Below, piece after piece: positions 9,200 to 16,025 of a DNA stretch of 35,537 nt. The notes under the pieces are model-generated. The model saw nothing but the letters and a program-made list of their open reading frames with translations, searched no databases and was not told where the DNA came from. The translations under genes were made by a program, and so were the position numbers. The first letter of the stretch is position 1. Each line of letters starts with the position of its first letter. This DNA is from Polaribacter sp. GTDB taxonomy: Bacteria; Bacteroidota; Bacteroidia; Flavobacteriales; Flavobacteriaceae. The stretch is taken from NCBI GenBank assembly GCA_029248845.1, contig JAQWIO010000124.1, forward strand, positions 1 to 35,537. The letters are read 5' to 3'.

Positions 9200-11218
9200 T
9201 TATGAAAGTTTTAGAGTAATAGTAGTTCCTTTTATTAATTTTTCTCCTTTTTTTTGTGATTGAAATTCTACTTTTCCTACACCATAAATCTTCACTTTCA
9301 ATCCGATGTTTTCTAATAAATACATAGCATCCATTCCTACCATACCTCTAACATCTGGAATCTTTGAATACTCTTTATTTAGTTTTTTATCAAAATCTAG
9401 ATATTGACTATTAATCGTTTCAAACTTTACTTTATCTTCTACAGATTGATTGTCAATTGGCGTTGTTGTAAATATTTTTTGGGCAATTTCCTTGAAAACT
9501 GGCGCTGCAACTGTTGCACCATAATATCCTTTTTCTTTGTTAGGATCATGAATGACAACAATACAAGAATACTTTGGCTTATCTGCTGGAAAAAAACCTG
9601 CAAAAGAGGCTACGTAGTGTTTTGCTGAATAATAACCCCCTTCCCAATCTCCCCTATCGTTTTTAGTTCTTGGAATGTATTTTTTTGCAGTTCCTGTTTT
9701 TCCTGCCATCGAAAAATTAGAAGAATAAATATTGTTTGCAGTTCCCTTTACCACTACATTTTCCATCACTTTTCTAATTTTCTTTAATGTTTCGTCAGAA
9801 GCAATTTTTGAATTTATAATTTCAGTTTTAAAAACCTCCTCTGTTTTATCTTGCCTTCTCAACTCTTTGACAAACATTGGCTTCACCATTATGCCGTTAT
9901 TAGCTACGGCATTGTAAAACATCAATGTTTGCATTGGTGTAACAGAAATTCCATATCCCCAAGACATCCATTCCAATGAAATTTTGTTCCATCTTTTTTT
10001 ATCTTTTGGGTTTGGCACATAAGGCACTCCCTCTCCTTTAATCTGAAAACCTATTGGCTTTGTAAAGCCATATTTTTCAATTTTTTCATAATACTTTTGT
10101 GGAGTAGCGTCATAATGTTCTTTTATCATTTTCACAATTCCTACATTAGACGAAACCTCAAAAACCCTAGCTACAGAAATTTTACCGTGCCCACCTCTAT
10201 GTGAATCTTCGACTTTTCTATTGTGTACAAAAAATTTTCCTTTTTCAGTGTCAATTACAGTTGAAGTATCAATCACTTTATCATCCAAAGCAATCATTAA
10301 ACTTGCCAGCTTGAAGGTAGATCCAGGCTCATGACTCTCCCAAACTGCGTAATTTCTTTTTTCATAGTAAGTTCCTTTTGAGGTTCTTCCTAAATTGGAA
10401 ATCGCTTTAATTTCTCCAGTTGCAGTCTCCATTACAACAGCACAACCATGATCTGCTTCAAAATATGCCAATCTATTTAATAGCGCATGATGTGTAATAT
10501 CTTGGATATTTACATCTATAGTTGTTATGATATCGTGACCATCAATAGGTTCTTTTTCATTCACATCGTTAATTGGCTTCCATTGATTTTTTGCGATTTT
10601 CTGTTTCCATCTTAAACCGTTTACTCCCTTCATATAATCTGCAAAAGCGCCTTCTATTCCGGCACCACCTCTTAAGTCATCATACCCAATTGTACGTTCT
10701 GCTATTTTTCCAATTGGATGCGCTCTAACAGTTCTGTGTTGTGCAATAAACCCACCACTATAAACTCCTTTATTGAAAATTGGAAATTGCTTCATCTTCA
10801 GATAATCTGTATATCCGATATTTCTTGCAATTAATAAATACCTATTCTTTCGCTTTTTAGCATTTCTTAATCTATCTTGATAAAAATCTGAACTTTTACC
10901 CAACATTTTAGAGAGTTCAATTGACAGTGCTACAATATTTTTCTCGAAAACAACATCATCTACAGCAACCACATCCATTCTGATTGTATACTTCGACATT
11001 GAAGTTGCTAATAAATTTCCATCAGCAGCATATACATTTCCTTTGTTTGCAAAAATAGTATCTTGCTTAATTGTTAATTCGGTAGATAATTTCCTGTATT
11101 TTTCACCCTCTGTGTGTTGAATTGCAAAGACACGAAATACAATTGCCAATAAAAAAAGCGTCATAAAAGCAGCTACTAAGTAGAATTTTGTAAGAATGCT
11201 TTTTTTGTGAGTTGCCAA
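9200..11218 (-). CDS. ftsI: FtsI/PBP3, septal peptidoglycan DD-transpeptidase with C-terminal PASTA domain
   Basis: This is the class B penicillin-binding protein that cross-links septal peptidoglycan in the periplasm, partner of FtsW. One N-terminal membrane anchor is seen (about residues 11-32). The PBP dimer domain includes 'IGKIAERTIGYDD'. The transpeptidase domain has its catalytic triad motifs in order: SxxK as 'EPGSTFKLA', SxN as 'SSNVG' and KTGT as 'AGKTGTAKKY'. The last 60 residues ('KIPDVRGMVGMDAMYLL...') form a PASTA domain. PASTA is unusual for proteobacterial FtsI but known in Bacteroidota homologs. The 672-residue length fits. The start is TTG (11216-11218): an in-frame TAA lies just upstream and 'MATHKKSILTK' is a typical opening. 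Confidence 0.96.
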   Translation of the reverse strand: MATHKKSILTKFYLVAAFMTLFLLAIVFRVFAIQHTEGEKYRKLSTELTIKQDTIFANKGNVYAADGNLLATSMSKYTIRMDVVAVDDVVFEKNIVALSIELSKMLGKSSDFYQDRLRNAKKRKNRYLLIARNIGYTDYLKMKQFPIFNKGVYSGGFIAQHRTVRAHPIGKIAERTIGYDDLRGGAGIEGAFADYMKGVNGLRWKQKIAKNQWKPINDVNEKEPIDGHDIITTIDVNIQDITHHALLNRLAYFEADHGCAVVMETATGEIKAISNLGRTSKGTYYEKRNYAVWESHEPGSTFKLASLMIALDDKVIDTSTVIDTEKGKFFVHNRKVEDSHRGGHGKISVARVFEVSSNVGIVKMIKEHYDATPQKYYEKIEKYGFTKPIGFQIKGEGVPYVPNPKDKKRWNKISLEWMSWGYGISVTPMQTLMFYNAVANNGIMVKPMFVKELRRQDKTEEVFKTEIINSKIASDETLKKIRKVMENVVVKGTANNIYSSNFSMAGKTGTAKKYIPRTKNDRGDWEGGYYSAKHYVASFAGFFPADKPKYSCIVVIHDPNKEKGYYGATVAAPVFKEIAQKIFTTTPIDNQSVEDKVKFETINSQYLDFDKKLNKEYSKIPDVRGMVGMDAMYLLENIGLKVKIYGVGKVEFQSQKKGEKLIKGTTITLKLS

Positions 11219-11220
11219 TT

Positions 11221-11550
11221 TTATAAATCTTTAATAGTTACTTTTATTTTTTTTGGAGGTGATTGTAAAGGCTCCAACCCAATTGATATCGCTTTCTTTC
11301 GGATATTAGACTCCATTTTCATCCTCATTAAAATAGTCCCCGTATCTACATATTCAGCTCTTAATTCTCTTTTCTTTTTGTTCAGTTTTGAAATCTGAAT
11401 AACTTTCTTATCCGCTTTATGAGCACTTGAAATCATAATCAACATTAACACAACTACAAAAAAAATAATTCGCCAATTTTTAAAAGCAGATTCATCCGTA
11501 AGAAAACTTCCTCTCAGAAAATCGTAAACTCCTTTTTTAACTTTTGACAT
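11221..11550 (-). CDS. ftsL: FtsL-like divisome protein
   Basis: This 109-residue protein has one membrane segment (about residues 27-43, WRIIFFVVVLMLIMISS) with a short cytoplasmic N-terminus. It is followed by a charged, helix-prone stretch rich in Lys, Arg and Glu (KLNKKKRELRAEYVDT) that could form the FtsL coiled coil. FtsL forms the FtsQLB complex that activates FtsW-FtsI. Sequence conservation is too low for a motif-based call. The identification rests on topology, size and its fixed place between rsmH and ftsI. It starts 1 bp after the rsmH stop and ends 2 bp before ftsI. Confidence 0.85.
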   Translation of the reverse strand: MSKVKKGVYDFLRGSFLTDESAFKNWRIIFFVVVLMLIMISSAHKADKKVIQISKLNKKKRELRAEYVDTGTILMRMKMESNIRKKAISIGLEPLQSPPKKIKVTIKDL

Positions 11551-11551
11551 T

Positions 11552-12457
11552 CTACTTTTTTAATGTTGCTACTCTTAATTTAGCACTCCGCGCTCTATTA
11601 TTAAGCTTTATTTCTTGGGGAGTTGGCACTATTAGCTTTCCAATCTTTTTTAGAGGTACTTCACTATTTCCAAAAAAATCTTTCTCAGGCTCTCCACTAA
11701 ATAGTCCTGTCCTAAAAAACCTTTTAACCAAACGATCTTCAAGAGAATGATATGAAATTACACTTAACCTTCCGTCATCTTTTAACAAGTTAGGAAGCTG
11801 CTGTAAAAACTCTTTCAAAACATCCAACTCTTCATTCACCTCTATTCTAATTGCTTGAAATATCTGGGCGATTATTTTATGTTCTTTTGCACTTGGTAAG
11901 AACCTCTGCAAAGCTTTTCTTAATTGAAAACTTGTATCAATTCGCTCTTCCTGTCTTTTTTCAACAATCGTTTTTGCAATATTTCTTGAATTCCTTAATT
12001 CTCCGTATGAAAAAAATATTTCGGCTAATTTCTCTTCTGAATAATTGTTAATAATTTCTTTGGCTGATATTTTTGATTTCTGATTCATCCTCATATCTAG
12101 ATCACCGTCAAAACGTGTTGAAAAACCTCTTTCAGCTTCATCAAATTGATGAGAAGAAACCCCTAAGTCGGCCAAAACACCATCCACCTTTCGAACTCCA
12201 TGAAACCTCAAAAATCTTGAGATATATCTAAAGTTTTCCGGTATCAATACAAAACGCTCATCATCAAAGACATTTTCTTGTGCATCTGGATCTTGATCAA
12301 AACCAAATAATCTTCCAGTCTTTCCAAGTCTTTTTAAGATTTCTTTAGAATGACCACCGCCTCCAAACGTAACATCTACATAAACACCATCTTCTTTAAC
12401 CGAAAGTGCATCAACACTTTCATGTAATAAAACTGGATTATGATAATTCATCTGCAT
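11552..12457 (-). CDS. rsmH: 16S rRNA (cytosine1402-N4)-methyltransferase RsmH (MraW)
   Basis: RsmH is a SAM-dependent methyltransferase that modifies C1402 of 16S rRNA and is the usual second gene of dcw clusters. Visible motifs are 'NYHNPVLLHESVDAL' at the N-terminus, the SAM loop 'VDVTFGGGGHSKEIL' (about residues 27-41), 'ADLGVSSHQFDEAERGFS' and the C-terminal 'ISYHSLEDRLVKRFF', which are RsmH signatures. The 301 residues match family length. The chosen ATG (12455-12457) lies inside the end of mraZ, giving a 20-bp overlap; a second ATG two codons later (12449-12451) is equally possible. Confidence 0.97.
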   Translation of the reverse strand: MQMNYHNPVLLHESVDALSVKEDGVYVDVTFGGGGHSKEILKRLGKTGRLFGFDQDPDAQENVFDDERFVLIPENFRYISRFLRFHGVRKVDGVLADLGVSSHQFDEAERGFSTRFDGDLDMRMNQKSKISAKEIINNYSEEKLAEIFFSYGELRNSRNIAKTIVEKRQEERIDTSFQLRKALQRFLPSAKEHKIIAQIFQAIRIEVNEELDVLKEFLQQLPNLLKDDGRLSVISYHSLEDRLVKRFFRTGLFSGEPEKDFFGNSEVPLKKIGKLIVPTPQEIKLNNRARSAKLRVATLKK

Positions 12458-12905
12458 CTCTATTTCCCATTACTTCCTCAGCCAAATCAGCAAAATCATC
12501 GGCCGCATCATCTATGGCCTTCTCATACTTATCTTTATCCCAAATCTCAATAATATTCACAGAAGAAGACATAACTACTTGTTTTTTTATTCCCGCAAAT
12601 GCAAACAAATCTTTAGGAATTAAAATTCTTCCTGTTGCGTCTAATTCTACCAATTTAACCCCTGCAGTAAACCTTCTAATGAAATCGTTATTTTTTTTCT
12701 TAAACCTATTTAATGTGTTTATTTTTTCCATCATCAAATTCCACTCCTTTAAAGGGTACAACTCAAGACATGGCTGAAAAACAGCTCTCTTCACAACAAA
12801 GCCATCTTGCAATACATCAGACAACTGCTTCTTAAAGACTGATGAAAACATCAATCTCCCCTTAGCATCGGCTTTACATTCATGGGTTCCAATTAGATTT
12901 ATCAC
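12438..12905 (-). CDS. mraZ: MraZ, DNA-binding regulator of the dcw operon
   Basis: MraZ is an AbrB-fold (SpoVT-like) transcription factor that represses its own dcw promoter by binding short direct repeats. Two MraZ half-domains are visible, each with its DxxGR motif: 'DAKGRLMF' (about residues 13-20) and 'DATGRILIP' (about 89-97). The 155 residues match the family. The start is GTG (12903-12905), since a TAA lies in frame a few codons upstream and 'INLIGTHECKADAKGRL' lines up with the family N-terminus. It is the first gene of the minus-strand operon. Three GTGGTAAAAA repeats lie 40-66 bp upstream and are likely its own operator. Confidence 0.96.
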   Translation of the reverse strand: MINLIGTHECKADAKGRLMFSSVFKKQLSDVLQDGFVVKRAVFQPCLELYPLKEWNLMMEKINTLNRFKKKNNDFIRRFTAGVKLVELDATGRILIPKDLFAFAGIKKQVVMSSSVNIIEIWDKDKYEKAIDDAADDFADLAEEVMGNRDADELS

Positions 12906-12928
12906 TGAATAGATTTAATAACTCAACT

Positions 12929-12936
12929 CAAAAATA
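12929..12936 (-). promoter_or_regulatory. Probable -7 promoter element for the dcw operon (TATTTTTG)
   Basis: On the minus strand this reads TATTTTTG, a full match to the Bacteroidota -7 consensus TAnnTTTG. It lies 23 bp upstream of the mraZ GTG start, giving a leader of roughly 20 nt. I see no clear TTG -33 element at 19-21 bp; that space holds the MraZ-type repeats instead. The consensus is established knowledge; its use here is inference. Confidence 0.6.
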
Positions 12937-12944
12937 TGTAAAAT

Positions 12945-12971
12945 TTACCACTTTTTACCACTTTTTACCAC
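12945..12971 (-). promoter_or_regulatory. MraZ box: three GTGGTAAAAA-type direct repeats
   Basis: Minus-strand sequence shows GTGGTAA at three places with an exact 10-bp period (plus-strand TTACCAC at 12945-12951, 12955-12961 and 12965-12971), separated by AAA spacers. MraZ of E. coli and of Mycoplasma binds GTG(G/T)-type direct repeats with 10-bp spacing upstream of mraZ, so this is very likely the autoregulatory operator. The repeats lie just upstream of the candidate -7 box, where bound MraZ would block RNA polymerase. Confidence 0.85.
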
Positions 12972-13002
12972 ATTGTTAATAAATAAGTCATTTATTAACA
13001 AT
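12972..13002. repeat. Perfect 31-bp palindrome (13-bp arms, 5-bp spacer) in the mraZ/hydrolase divergent region
   Basis: The arms are ATTGTTAATAAAT and its exact reverse complement ATTTATTAACAAT around AAGTC. The palindrome starts one base beyond the last MraZ-type repeat. It is nearly all A/T and is not followed by a T-run that would make it a terminator. It lies between the divergent mraZ and hydrolase genes, so a dimeric regulator site is the natural reading. No regulator can be named. Confidence 0.7.
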
Positions 13003-13075
13003 TCAATACTGTTAGGATCTTTTTATCAAAAAAAGGGTGAGCCATTAAAACATTACATATTTCATAAAAAAGAAT

Positions 13076-13083
13076 TACATTTG
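13076..13083 (+). promoter_or_regulatory. Probable -7 promoter element for the hydrolase gene (TACATTTG)
   Basis: TACATTTG is a full match to the Bacteroidota TAnnTTTG -7 consensus, 23 bp upstream of the ATG at 13107. No clear TTG is seen at the -33 position. This promoter would drive the hydrolase and possibly engB and the pseudouridine synthase gene downstream. Confidence 0.5.
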
Positions 13084-13106
13084 CGGTTAAGAGAATTCAA
13101 AGATCA

Positions 13107-13871
13107 ATGATTGATAAGTTAAAAACTGAAGGTATTTATACATATGCAGAAGCAGGAGAAGGCCCTACAATAATTCTTTTACATGGGTTAATGGGTGCTT
13201 TGAGTAATTTTAAGGAAACTTTTAATTATTTTTCGACAAATGGTTACAGAGTATTAATACCAGAACTCCCTTTATACAAGCTTCCACTTTTAAAAACAAA
13301 TGTTAAAAATTTAGCTCAATTTTTAAAAGAATTCATGGAGTTTAAAGAATTAGATAATGTCATTCTTTTAGGAAACTCTTTGGGAGGTCATATTGGTTTG
13401 TATTTTACAATGAATTACCAAGAAAAAGTTAGTGCTTTAGTTTTAACGGGAAGCTCTGGACTCTACGAAAAAGCGATGGGAGACAGCTTCCCTAAAAGAG
13501 GAAACTACGAATACATTAAAGAAAAAACAAGAGATGTTTTTTACGATCCGGAAATTGGTACAAAAGAGATGGTGGATGATATCTTTAAAATTGTAAACGA
13601 CCGTAATTCCGTTATTAGAACCCTGGCAATTGCAAAAAGCGCCATTAGACACAACATGTCGAATGACTTGCCAAAAATAAACCAACCAACTTGTATCATA
13701 TGGGGAAAACAAGATACAGTTACTCCTCCAGAAGTTGCTGAAGACTTTAATAAATTATTGTCAAATTCTGATTTATTTTGGATAGACAAATGTGGCCATG
13801 CTGCAATGATGGAAAGACCAGAAGAATTTAATAAAATTCTTCATACTTGGTTTACCTCCAGAAAAATATAA
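13107..13871 (+). CDS. Alpha/beta hydrolase
   Basis: A 254-residue single-domain alpha/beta hydrolase, apparently cytoplasmic (no signal peptide). The oxyanion region 'LLHGLMGA' (about residues 24-31), the nucleophile elbow 'GNSLGGHIG' (Ser at about residue 95), the acid in 'WGKQDTVTPP' and the catalytic His in 'DKCGHAAMMERPEEFN' form the complete triad. The substrate cannot be told from sequence; this subgroup includes esterases and C-C bond hydrolases. It is the first plus-strand gene after the divergent dcw promoter region and precedes engB by 40 bp. The ATG was kept because it lies at a normal distance from the -7 box. Confidence 0.9.
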   Translation: MIDKLKTEGIYTYAEAGEGPTIILLHGLMGALSNFKETFNYFSTNGYRVLIPELPLYKLPLLKTNVKNLAQFLKEFMEFKELDNVILLGNSLGGHIGLYFTMNYQEKVSALVLTGSSGLYEKAMGDSFPKRGNYEYIKEKTRDVFYDPEIGTKEMVDDIFKIVNDRNSVIRTLAIAKSAIRHNMSNDLPKINQPTCIIWGKQDTVTPPEVAEDFNKLLSNSDLFWIDKCGHAAMMERPEEFNKILHTWFTSRKI

Positions 13872-13911
13872 CTTTCGAGGAGAGGAATTTCAAAAAAGAA
13901 CACCTATTTTA

Positions 13912-14523
13912 ATGAAAGTTAAATCTGCAGAATTTATAATGAGCAATAGTAATGTTACGAAGGCTCCAAAGGAAAGAATACCTGAATACGCATTTATTGG
14001 ACGTTCTAACGTTGGGAAATCTTCATTAATTAATATGTTGATGGAGCGCAAAGACTTAGCTAAAATATCTGGGAAACCAGGAAAAACTCAACTTATCAAC
14101 CATTTTAAAATAAATGAAGAGTGGTTTTTAGTAGATTTACCTGGCTATGGATACGCTAAAGTTTCAAAAAAAAAGAGAACTATCTTTCAGTTTTTTATAG
14201 AAAATTACTTCAAAGAAAGAGAGCAGTTAGTCTGTACTTTTGTTTTAATTGACTCTAGACATGACCCCCAGAAAATCGATCTAGAATTCATGAAATTTTT
14301 AGGCGAAAACCAAATTCCATTCTGTATTGTTTTTACCAAAGCAGACAAACTTGGAAGTTCTAAACTTAACAAACAAATCACTTCTTACAAAAAGAAATTA
14401 CTCAATACTTGGGAGACGATTCCTACATCATTTATTACTTCTTCTTCAAGTGGACTTGGACGAAAAGAATTTTTAGATTTTATTGAAGATGTTAATAAAG
14501 ATGTTGCAAAAGATTTTAAATAA
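13912..14523 (+). CDS. engB: EngB/YsxC ribosome-biogenesis GTPase
   Basis: A TRAFAC-class GTPase needed for assembly of the large ribosomal subunit. The G1 P-loop 'IGRSNVGKSSLINML' (about residues 29-43), the G3 'VDLPGYGYAKVSK' and G4 'FTKADKLG' are present. The 'LPGYGYAK' form is specific to the EngB/YihA family. The 203-residue length is typical. It follows the hydrolase by 40 bp and precedes the pseudouridine synthase by 6 bp, so they are likely co-transcribed. 'MKVKSAEFIMSNSNV' is a normal opening; an internal Met at residue 10 is less likely to be the start because it would cut the first strand. Confidence 0.97.
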   Translation: MKVKSAEFIMSNSNVTKAPKERIPEYAFIGRSNVGKSSLINMLMERKDLAKISGKPGKTQLINHFKINEEWFLVDLPGYGYAKVSKKKRTIFQFFIENYFKEREQLVCTFVLIDSRHDPQKIDLEFMKFLGENQIPFCIVFTKADKLGSSKLNKQITSYKKKLLNTWETIPTSFITSSSSGLGRKEFLDFIEDVNKDVAKDFK

Positions 14524-14529
14524 TTTCTG

Positions 14530-15216
14530 ATGCATTCTACTAAAAACAATTTGAAAATTTTATTTGAAGACAATCACATTATCATTGTAAATAAACGTGC
14601 AGGTGATATTACTCAGGGTGATAAAACTGGAGACAAACCTTTGAGTGAAGTTGTTAAAGAATATATTAAGGACAAATACAATAAACCTGGAAATGTATAT
14701 CTAGGAGTCGTTCACAGGTTAGATAGACCGACCTCTGGGATCATCATTTTTGCAAAAACCTCCAAATCTTTAGAACGTCTCAATAAAATGCTACGTGATA
14801 AAACCATTCACAAAACCTATTGGGCAGTCGTAAAAAATCAACTAAACAAAGAACAAGACACCCTCATTAACTTCCTAAAGAAAAACCAAAAAAATAATAA
14901 ATCTACCGTATACCCTCGAGAAATTGAAGGAAGCAAAAAAGCAATTCTCCATTATCATTTACTAAAAAAACTCGATCATTATTCTTTAATAGAAATCCTA
15001 TTAGAAACCGGGAGACATCATCAAATTAGAGCTCAATTAGCAGCTATTGGAAGCCCTATAAAAGGAGATTTAAAATATGGATTTGACAGGAGTAATAAAG
15101 ACAGAAGCATTCATTTACATGCACGGAAAATTGAATTTATTCATCCTGTTAGCAAAGAACAAATCCATATAACTGCACCAACTCCGGATGAAGTTCTATG
15201 GAATGCTTGTTTGTAA
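14530..15216 (+). CDS. RluA-family RNA pseudouridine synthase
   Basis: This 228-residue enzyme would isomerise uridine to pseudouridine in rRNA or tRNA. The catalytic motif 'VHRLDRPTSGIIIFAKT' holds the conserved Asp (about residue 64). 'LLETGRHHQIRAQLAAIG' and 'IHLHARKIEFIHP' are the other RluA-family blocks. It is short and lacks an N-terminal S4 domain, like RluA/TruC-type members. The modified RNA position cannot be predicted. The gene starts 6 bp after engB, which suggests co-transcription of ribosome or RNA maturation functions. Confidence 0.93.
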   Translation: MHSTKNNLKILFEDNHIIIVNKRAGDITQGDKTGDKPLSEVVKEYIKDKYNKPGNVYLGVVHRLDRPTSGIIIFAKTSKSLERLNKMLRDKTIHKTYWAVVKNQLNKEQDTLINFLKKNQKNNKSTVYPREIEGSKKAILHYHLLKKLDHYSLIEILLETGRHHQIRAQLAAIGSPIKGDLKYGFDRSNKDRSIHLHARKIEFIHPVSKEQIHITAPTPDEVLWNACL

Positions 15217-15274
15217 TTTTTTTTACCTTAGCTATCATCTTCTCAAAGTGATATCATTTAAAAAATCAACACTT

Positions 15275-16009
15275 ATGATAAAAGAAAAAACAGTCTCTGA
15301 AGCAATACACTATAGACGCTCCATAAGAATATTTGATAACAAAAAACCATTAGATACTTCTTTGGTGAAAAAAAGCATCGAGCAGGCAGCGCTTGCTCCA
15401 AACAGCAGCAATATGCAACTCTGGGAATTTTACCATATTACATCCAAAGAAACCATTCAGAAAATTGCACCATTGTGTTTTCATCAAAATGCTGCAAAAA
15501 CAGCACAACAATTAGTAGTCTTTGTCGTACGGAAAGATCTTTGGAGAAAACGGAGGAAATCAAATTTAAAAATGATTGATACTATTTTTCCGCCAAAACC
15601 AAAATCTGAACAAAGTAGCAGAGAAAAAGTAAGTAGAAATTACTACGGGAAATTAATTCCTTTTGCTTACGCTGATTTTTATGGAATTTTCGGATTTTTA
15701 AAGTTTCTCATGATTTTATTGATCGGAATCTTTAAACCTATTTACAGAGAAGTTCGAAAAAGTGACATGAGAATTGTTGCTCACAAAACATGTGCTTTGG
15801 CAGCCCAAAATTTTATGTTAAGTATGGCCAGTGAAGGCTATGACACCTGCCCTATGGAAGGTTCTGACACGTGGCGTGTAAAGAGAATTTTAGGCTTACC
15901 AAAGGGTGCAGAGATCAATATGATTGTATCTTGCGGAATCAGAAAACCCGAAGGAGTCTATGGTGAGCGTTTTAGAGTTCCTTTTGAGGAGGTGTATAAG
16001 GAGGTTTAA
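15275..16009 (+). CDS. Nitroreductase-family flavoprotein
   Basis: The ORF track opens at 15188, inside the preceding gene. The real start is probably ATG 15275, giving 'MIKEKTVSEAIHYRRSIRIF' (244 residues), because family similarity begins there. 'YRRSIRIFDNKKPLD' is the FMN-phosphate-binding N-terminal block and 'AALAPNSSNMQLWEF' the second flavin-contacting stretch. 'GLPKGAEINMIVSCGIRKPEG' closes the fold. The protein should bind FMN and reduce nitro- or quinone-like compounds with NAD(P)H; the true substrate is unknown. The middle (about residues 105-160) holds an unusual basic insertion followed by a hydrophobic run 'FGFLKFLMILLIGIF'. It converges on the acylase gene with only 16 bp between stops. 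Confidence 0.88.
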   Translation: MIKEKTVSEAIHYRRSIRIFDNKKPLDTSLVKKSIEQAALAPNSSNMQLWEFYHITSKETIQKIAPLCFHQNAAKTAQQLVVFVVRKDLWRKRRKSNLKMIDTIFPPKPKSEQSSREKVSRNYYGKLIPFAYADFYGIFGFLKFLMILLIGIFKPIYREVRKSDMRIVAHKTCALAAQNFMLSMASEGYDTCPMEGSDTWRVKRILGLPKGAEINMIVSCGIRKPEGVYGERFRVPFEEVYKEV

Positions 16010-16025
16010 AATTATCTCCAAACTA

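Noticed and set aside
15188-15274. N-terminal extension of the nitroreductase ORF
   Set aside because: It overlaps the preceding gene and has no family similarity; ATG 15275 is the natural start.
16010-16025. Terminator between the convergent nitroreductase and acylase genes
   Set aside because: Only 16 bp separate the stops, and no stable hairpin with a T-run was found there.
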